From positions 1 to 9,794 of the forward strand of contig JAIRPH010000124.1 of assembly GCA_031257135.1 (NCBI GenBank): DNA of 9,794 nucleotides, written 5' to 3'. The position numbers and the translations under genes are program-made. Under the pieces are notes generated by a model. It was not told where the DNA came from and did no database searches. It was given only the letters and a program-made list of their open reading frames with translations. Source of the stretch: Spirochaetaceae bacterium. Its GTDB lineage: Bacteria; Spirochaetota; Spirochaetia; Treponematales; Breznakiellaceae. This document shows positions 6,565 to 9,794 of this stretch, piece after piece; position 1 is the stretch's first letter; each line of letters begins with the position of its first letter.

Positions 6565-8108
6565 TGAGTTCGGTAAACTGTGGAGAAATCAATAACATAC
6601 AAGGGATAATTCACCGCGCCGCCGAAGCGTCCTTTTGGAAAAACCCTAAAGCCCCATATATCCTGAAGATATACGCTTGCGGCTTCTTCGGAAATAATGC
6701 GCTGGGCTTGCTTGTACAGTTCAATCCGGGCGGTTTCTTGGGTTTCGTGTAAGGCTTTATCGTATATCTCGTCATATCGGGGACTGCTGAAATTGACGAA
6801 GTTGCTTCCCGCGTCGGAGAGATACCGATCCAAAAAGCCCCGGGGAGAAACCGTATAGGCGTCCAGAGAGATAATCGTAGCCTCATAGCGGCGTTCCCGA
6901 TATACCCCGGACAGCCACGACGCCCAGTCCACCAGTTTAATCGTAGCGGTAATCCCGATTCTCTCAAGCTGATTTACTAAAACCTGCCCGGTGTCTATGT
7001 GGATGCTGTAATTCGACGGGATAGTAATGACCAGCGGAAAACCCTGAGCGTATCCGGCTTCAGCGAGGAGAGCCTTAGCTTTTTGGATGTCTCCGGGATA
7101 GGGATTTTTCAGGGTTTGGTCATAATACTTGCTTAGTCCGGGGATAAGCGGGCTTCCTGAAGGCTCTCCTCTGCCGTAGAACGCGGCGTCAATAATCCGG
7201 GGTACGTCTACGGCGTAATTGATCGCTTGTCTGACTCGTATATCGTTCAAGGGCGGAACTTTATTGTTCAAAGCCAAAAGCTGTACCGCGTTAGACGGAT
7301 TCGGCAGTATGTCGAACCGGTTAGGATCGAGCTGATCCACCAGAGACCCCGGAACTTGGGCGGTATCGACCGCGTTTCCTTGGAGGGACAGGAGGAGCGC
7401 GTCCTGATCCGCGACGAACACATAGGTCACCTTGTCAAGGTACGGGAGTCCTTCCTGCCAATACGCGGGATTCTTCACCAGTACGAGAGAACGCTGAGTA
7501 TCGTAGCTTGCGATGGAAAACGGCCCGGTTCCGATAGGATTTTTCTCGCGATCCGGGTTATGTTTCGGCGCGATCCCGATGGCGAGATACGGCAGAAATT
7601 CCAAGTCCGGCGTTTTCAGCGTGATCCTGACGCTCCGTTCCGAGATTGTTTCCACTTTTTCGATCCGATTAAAGCCGCTGAAACCCGCGGTCATAGCGGT
7701 ATTCAGGCTGAAGGCTACGTCTTCAGGCGTTACCGCGGAGCCGTCGTGAAATCGTACTCCGAGACGCAGAGTAAAGGTATACACAAGTCCGTTTTGCTCC
7801 ACCGAATACCGTTCCGCAATAGCCGGCTGGAGGCTTCCGTCAGGAGCGGGCTTTACCAAACCCTCAAATACGTTGAAGAGAATACTTCGGCCGTCTGCGG
7901 TATTGGAAGGGCTAAGGGGATCAAGGGTCGCAGGCTCAGTCGCGATCCCGAACCGCACTTCTCCGCCGGTTATAATCCGATTGGCGGTTCCGGTTTCCTG
8001 TCCTCTAGGAGGCTCAGATCGGCCTTTTGCGTAAACCGGGGCGTTCCATAACGCCGTCAATACAAGAACAGAAACAGCCGCAAAAAAATCCATTTTTCGC
8101 ACCAGCAT
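6561..8108 (-). CDS. ABC importer substrate-binding protein, family 5 (peptide/nickel type)
   Basis: 515 aa, typical length. The N-terminus is a signal peptide (residues 4-27, ending APVYA before KGRSE) with no lipobox cysteine, so a soluble periplasmic protein is predicted rather than a lipoprotein. The mature part has the family signature around AERYSV...LVYTFTLRLGVRFHDGSAVTPEDVAFS (about residues 100-135). GTGPFSIASYD, DIRVRQAINYAVD and KAKALLAEAGYAQGFPLVI also recur in this family. It captures an oligopeptide or similar ligand and delivers it to the two downstream permeases; the ligand cannot be read from sequence. AAGGAG lies 8 nt before the chosen ATG, which favours it over the in-frame ATG at codon 6. 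It is the first gene of the operon, transcribed from the promoter at 8165-8138. Confidence 0.94.
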   Translation of the reverse strand: MLVRKMDFFAAVSVLVLTALWNAPVYAKGRSEPPRGQETGTANRIITGGEVRFGIATEPATLDPLSPSNTADGRSILFNVFEGLVKPAPDGSLQPAIAERYSVEQNGLVYTFTLRLGVRFHDGSAVTPEDVAFSLNTAMTAGFSGFNRIEKVETISERSVRITLKTPDLEFLPYLAIGIAPKHNPDREKNPIGTGPFSIASYDTQRSLVLVKNPAYWQEGLPYLDKVTYVFVADQDALLLSLQGNAVDTAQVPGSLVDQLDPNRFDILPNPSNAVQLLALNNKVPPLNDIRVRQAINYAVDVPRIIDAAFYGRGEPSGSPLIPGLSKYYDQTLKNPYPGDIQKAKALLAEAGYAQGFPLVITIPSNYSIHIDTGQVLVNQLERIGITATIKLVDWASWLSGVYRERRYEATIISLDAYTVSPRGFLDRYLSDAGSNFVNFSSPRYDEIYDKALHETQETARIELYKQAQRIISEEAASVYLQDIWGFRVFPKGRFGGAVNYPLYVIDFSTVYRTQ

Positions 8109-8137
8109 AGCAATGCTCCTTACGGTAAGATGGTTTC

Positions 8138-8165
8138 ATTATACTAATACTAAAATGCCCGTCAA
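8138..8165 (-). promoter_or_regulatory. Sigma70-type promoter of the ABC importer operon
   Basis: On the minus strand -35 TTGACG (8165-8160) and a perfect -10 TATAAT (8143-8138) are separated by 16 bp. Transcription would begin near 8131, giving a leader of about 23 nt that includes the AAGGAG Shine-Dalgarno of the substrate-binding protein gene. The 35-bp repeats at 8172-8254 abut its upstream side. Confidence 0.8.
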
Positions 8166-8171
8166 TATGCT

Positions 8172-8254
8172 AAAGGCTTGCTCGGCTTCTGTAGCCTAGA
8201 CCGCGGAAAAGGCTTGACTGCTTCTGTAGCCTAGACCCGCCGGAAAAGGCTTGA
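8172..8254. repeat. 35-bp direct repeat, about 2.3 copies, upstream of the ABC operon promoter
   Basis: GCTTCTGTAGCCTAGACC occurs at 8185-8202 and again at 8220-8237. GGAAAAGGCTTGA occurs at 8205-8217 and 8242-8254, with a 2-nt indel between copies. A partial copy (AAAGGCTTG) is at 8172-8180. Each AGGCT...AGCCT pair is also an inverted repeat. The block lies between the stop of the 220-aa gene and the -35 box of the ABC operon. It may be regulatory or a small dispersed repeat. Confidence 0.8.
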
Positions 8255-8261
8255 GCGGCGG
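8237..8261 (-). terminator. Weak hairpin after the 220-aa gene
   Basis: CCGCCG (8237-8242) and CGGCGG (8256-8261) form a perfect 6-bp stem around a 13-nt loop. It starts 9 nt beyond the stop of the minus-strand gene ending at 8271. No T-run follows on the minus strand (GGGTCTAGG), so intrinsic termination would be poor. It overlaps the second copy of the 35-bp repeat. Confidence 0.3.
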
Positions 8262-8270
8262 ACATACTTC

Positions 8271-8933
8271 TTAGGGTATCAACGCCGATACCATCGGACC
8301 CCATGGACCTTTTTTGCCTCCGTTTTCAATCTGCACTGCCATAAGGCAGGTTTTGCCTGAATCGCCGAAGTCAAACTCGATTACGTCTTTTTTCCGTTTG
8401 GTGAAAAAGGACTTCCGCAACTCCTCTGGGGTTTCGGGCGGGATTTCGTCGTGAGCGACCACGCTGTACCATATCCTGAAGCCTTTGTTCGCGCTGTCAT
8501 TTGGGTCTCCCGTAACGTAGACGATTTTTACCCCTAACTCGTGCCGTCCCAAGAGGTAGGTCTCTACCGACGCCTGAGCCGTAGGGGTTCCGCTCGGAGT
8601 GGGCGCGTCATGAGGCTTGAGTCCCAGCGAGACCAGCCCGGGTTCGTCAAGGGGCGGTTGCAAAAAGTATCTGCGCTTGATGTCCCGCATTTTGGCGGAC
8701 AACGCCTCAAACGCCGTCTTACACTGCGCCGTGGCGACGGGAGTTCGGGTAGTCTCGTTCTGCGCCGCGGTCAGAGCGGCGTCCGCGCTCTGGATGAGCG
8801 CGTCAAGTTCGGTCAAAACGGTTTGCGGGATGCCCCACGCGGAAGACTTTGTCCCCATGACGCTTTGCCAGTCTGCCGCCATGCTTAATTGCGCGGTTCT
8901 GGTGGACGGAAGCCAGTCATTATGATGAGCCAT
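8271..8933 (-). CDS. Conserved-looking hypothetical protein, helical N-domain plus beta-rich C-domain
   Basis: 220 aa with no signal peptide or membrane segment. Residues 1-90 are mostly helix-forming (LSMAADWQSVM, VLTELDALIQSADAALTAAQ, CKTAFEALSAKMRDIKRRYF). A Pro/Thr-rich linker follows at about 107-120 (KPHDAPTPSGTPTAQ). The C-terminal 100 residues look beta-rich, with GVKIVYVTG, FRIWYSVVA, FFTKRKKDVIEFDF, DSGKTCLMAVQIEN and a final KGPWGPMVSALIP, reminiscent of a fibronectin-III/Ig-like strand pattern. I associate this architecture with uncharacterised proteins of termite-gut treponemes and some Bacteroidetes, from memory only. The function is unknown. The ATG has a strong AGGAG about 7 nt upstream. 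Its first 14 bp overlap the end of the heptad-repeat gene, implying one operon. Confidence 0.88.
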   Translation of the reverse strand: MAHHNDWLPSTRTAQLSMAADWQSVMGTKSSAWGIPQTVLTELDALIQSADAALTAAQNETTRTPVATAQCKTAFEALSAKMRDIKRRYFLQPPLDEPGLVSLGLKPHDAPTPSGTPTAQASVETYLLGRHELGVKIVYVTGDPNDSANKGFRIWYSVVAHDEIPPETPEELRKSFFTKRKKDVIEFDFGDSGKTCLMAVQIENGGKKGPWGPMVSALIP

Positions 8934-9330
8934 GCGTATCTCCTGTATATACGGTTATTTTGAAAGCAGTTACCGATGATCCGCTGGTAACTCCCAACAA
9001 GTTGAACGCAGTTACCAATGCGGCGAACGTAGTTACCAATACGGTAAAAGTAGTTACCGATGAAGTAAAAGCAGTTACCAACAAGTTGGAAGTAACTACC
9101 GATGAGGTAAAAGTAGTTACTAATGAAGTAAAAGTAGTTACCGATGAGGTAAAAGTAGTTACCAATACGGTAAAAGTAATTACCTCCGGGGCGTTTTTTC
9201 CGAAAACCGAGAAATTACGCCGAAAAATCGGATGATTAGTAGTTTCGTCTAGCAGATTTTTTTGAGGCTGACCTGCGCCTTGCTGACTGTCAGGCGTAGT
9301 CTTTCCTGCGGTTAAACTATCTAAAAACAT
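8920..9330 (-). CDS. Heptapeptide-repeat protein encoded by 21-bp array 3
   Basis: 136 aa. Residues 1-49 are non-repetitive (MFLDSLTAGK..., HPIFRRNFSVFGKNAPEV). Residues 50-125 are about eleven heptads of consensus VTTFTSS/VTTFTVL, with V and T nearly invariant and a Phe at position 4. The tail TVYTGDTHGSS follows. The Val/Thr/Phe alternation suggests beta-strand stacking rather than coiled coil. There is no signal peptide. Support for a real gene: a consensus promoter (TTGACA-17-GATAAT) whose -10 ends 5 nt before the ATG, and a 14-bp overlap with the next, well-SD'd gene. Against: there is no Shine-Dalgarno (only GAG about 12 nt away), and the plus strand is also open through the repeats. 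It might serve only as a translated leader for the downstream gene. The function is unknown. Confidence 0.5.
   Translation of the reverse strand: MFLDSLTAGKTTPDSQQGAGQPQKNLLDETTNHPIFRRNFSVFGKNAPEVITFTVLVTTFTSSVTTFTSLVTTFTSSVVTSNLLVTAFTSSVTTFTVLVTTFAALVTAFNLLGVTSGSSVTAFKITVYTGDTHGSS
8963..9187. repeat. 21-bp tandem array 3
   Basis: GTTACC or a close variant recurs every 21 bp at 8969, 8990, 9011, 9032, 9053, 9074, 9095, 9116, 9137, 9158 and 9179, eleven units. Units at 8990 and 9095 carry the same shifted form (GTAACT starting 3 nt earlier). Typical units read GTTACCGATGAGGTAAAAGTA-like sequence, split by position into GTTACC, a variable GATGAG/AATACG/AACAAG block, and GTAAAAGTA. Reverse-complemented, most units fit GTAAC-N6-TACCT-N5, the same pattern as array 2. 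The left end is more diverged than the centre. Confidence 0.93.
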
Positions 9331-9335
9331 AGCGT

Positions 9336-9364
9336 ATTATCTCAACATTACGAAAAAGTGTCAA
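9336..9364 (-). promoter_or_regulatory. Promoter of the heptad-repeat gene (leaderless)
   Basis: On the minus strand TTGACA (9364-9359), a 17-bp spacer and GATAAT (9341-9336) make a near-consensus sigma70 promoter. Only ACGCT separates the -10 box from the ATG at 9330, so the start site should fall on or next to the A of the start codon. The 220-aa gene would be transcribed from here too. Confidence 0.72.
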
Positions 9365-9404
9365 GCAAAAATCCCGCAGTCCCTCGGAATTTTTTTCATA
9401 AGAT

Positions 9405-9467
9405 TATAGTTGATCCTTGCCCTGATCGAAGCGAAGGGATTGATTCTTTATTCCATTAAGAACTATA
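9405..9467. promoter_or_regulatory. Inverted repeat spanning the toxin-like gene's promoter
   Basis: TATAGTT (9405-9411) and AACTATA (9461-9467) are perfect 7-bp inverted copies 49 bp apart. The right copy overlaps the -10 box of the plus-strand gene. An imperfect dyad lies between them (GATCCTTGC and GCGAAGGGATT, 9412-9441). This arrangement could serve autoregulation, as is common for toxin-antitoxin operons, but it may be chance at this length. Confidence 0.3.
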
Positions 9468-9469
9468 CT
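9440..9469 (+). promoter_or_regulatory. Promoter of the toxin-like gene (leaderless)
   Basis: -10 TATACT (9464-9469) with a moderate -35 TTGATT (9440-9445) at 18-bp spacing. CTCGT, 5 nt, separates the -10 from the ATG at 9475, and no Shine-Dalgarno is present. A leaderless transcript is predicted, mirroring the divergent gene at 9330. Confidence 0.55.
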
Positions 9470-9474
9470 CTCGT

Positions 9475-9726
9475 ATGAATGTTGTTATTCTGGACAGCGC
9501 TTTCAAGCATGGTATTTCCGAATATGCGATTAATATCTGCCTCCTGCATAGCATAGCGGAGGTTATTTTAGAAGAGGCTCCCGAAAAACGGCTGTTTGTG
9601 GGTTTTGACCATAACGCAAACCCTTTGGAGATTATCGGCGTCATTGAAGGCGATACTATGCTGGTAATTCACGCCATGAAACTGCGTAAACAGTTTCATT
9701 ACTTACTTGGAGGAACAACACGATGA
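9475..9726 (+). CDS. Small toxin-like protein, probable first gene of a toxin-antitoxin pair
   Basis: 83 aa with no signal peptide. It has SAFKHGIS at residues 8-15, RLFVGFD at 39-45, NPLEIIGVI at 49-57 and VIHAMKLRKQF at 64-74. The order (KHG-[IV]-S near the start, a central basic-hydrophobic strand, a C-terminal [IV]-x-A-[MR]-x-x-R) recalls BrnT-like/RelE-superfamily small toxins and the uncharacterised 'HAM' proteins often paired with antitoxins. This is pattern resemblance only. The stop overlaps the ATG of the next gene (ATGA), as expected for a tightly coupled pair. If it is a toxin, it would act in the cytoplasm, probably on RNA. An unrelated two-gene unit is possible. Confidence 0.68.
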   Translation: MNVVILDSAFKHGISEYAINICLLHSIAEVILEEAPEKRLFVGFDHNANPLEIIGVIEGDTMLVIHAMKLRKQFHYLLGGTTR

Positions 9727-9794
9727 ATAAAGAATACGATGCCGATGCCATCGTTCAGGATGTCGAAACCGCCGTACTTGCCGGGAAATACCGG
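9723..9794 (+). CDS. Partial gene downstream of the toxin-like gene (possible antitoxin)
   Basis: Starts at the ATG at 9723, which overlaps the previous TGA, and runs off the right edge after 24 codons (MNKEYDADAIVQDVETAVLA then GKYR). GGAGG at 9709-9713, 9 nt upstream inside the preceding gene, is a strong Shine-Dalgarno, stronger than anything in front of the first gene. An antitoxin made in excess over a poorly initiated leaderless toxin would fit. The visible residues are acidic and helix-prone; too little is present to identify a family. Confidence 0.65.
   Translation, partial: MNKEYDADAIVQDVETAVLAGKYR

Noticed and set aside
7227..8051. 274-codon plus-strand frame opposite the binding-protein gene
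   Set aside because: The minus-strand protein has clear family motifs, a promoter and a Shine-Dalgarno; the plus frame has none.
8963..9187. Iteron-type replication origin
   Set aside because: Unit length fits iterons, but there is no replication initiator gene, DnaA box cluster or AT-rich melting region nearby.
8960..9235. Plus-strand frame reading VTDEVKV heptads
   Set aside because: TTG start, no Shine-Dalgarno and no promoter; the minus strand has better support. Kept as a finding on dual openness only.

Overview
The window looks like chromosomal DNA from a moderately GC-rich spirochaete, most likely a gut-associated Treponema-like lineage. This rests on three things. The 207-aa exported protein at 4091-4714 resembles the spirochaetal P13 outer-membrane family. 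The 220-aa protein at 8271-8933 resembles hypothetical proteins I associate with termite-gut treponemes, from memory and unchecked. The gene set (metY, type II pantothenate kinase, MATE, peptide ABC genes) also fits. The assignment is an inference.

Layout. Positions 1-330 are repeat-rich: a GC-rich 21-bp array (about 5-215), a perfect 20-bp palindrome (219-238), a second 21-bp array (246-329) and a related palindrome (366-383). A promoter with a hairpin abutting its -35 box (445-491) then drives metY (539-1834, +), which makes homocysteine from O-acetylhomoserine and sulfide. metY converges on, and overlaps by 4 bp, the end of a minus-strand cluster: P13-like exported protein (4714-4091), MATE transporter (4071-2695), type II pantothenate kinase (2661-1831). 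The cluster appears to start from a promoter only a few bases upstream of its first ATG.

A second minus-strand operon encodes a peptide/nickel-type ABC importer: exported substrate-binding protein (8108-6561), permease B (6564-5632), permease C (5630-4836). It has a near-consensus sigma70 promoter at 8165-8138, 35-bp repeats just upstream of that promoter, and no ATPase genes before a probable terminator.

The right end is the most unusual part. A minus-strand gene (9330-8920) encodes a heptapeptide-repeat protein through a third 21-bp array. It overlaps a well-SD'd gene for a 220-aa protein of unknown function. Divergent from it, a small toxin-like gene (9475-9726, +) overlaps by ATGA a second gene that runs off the window, resembling a toxin-antitoxin pair. 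Both divergent genes have a -10 box exactly 5 nt before the ATG, so both are predicted to be leaderless. All three 21-bp arrays share the same period and a GTTAC/GTAAC core; arrays 2 and 3 share a second box at the same spacing.
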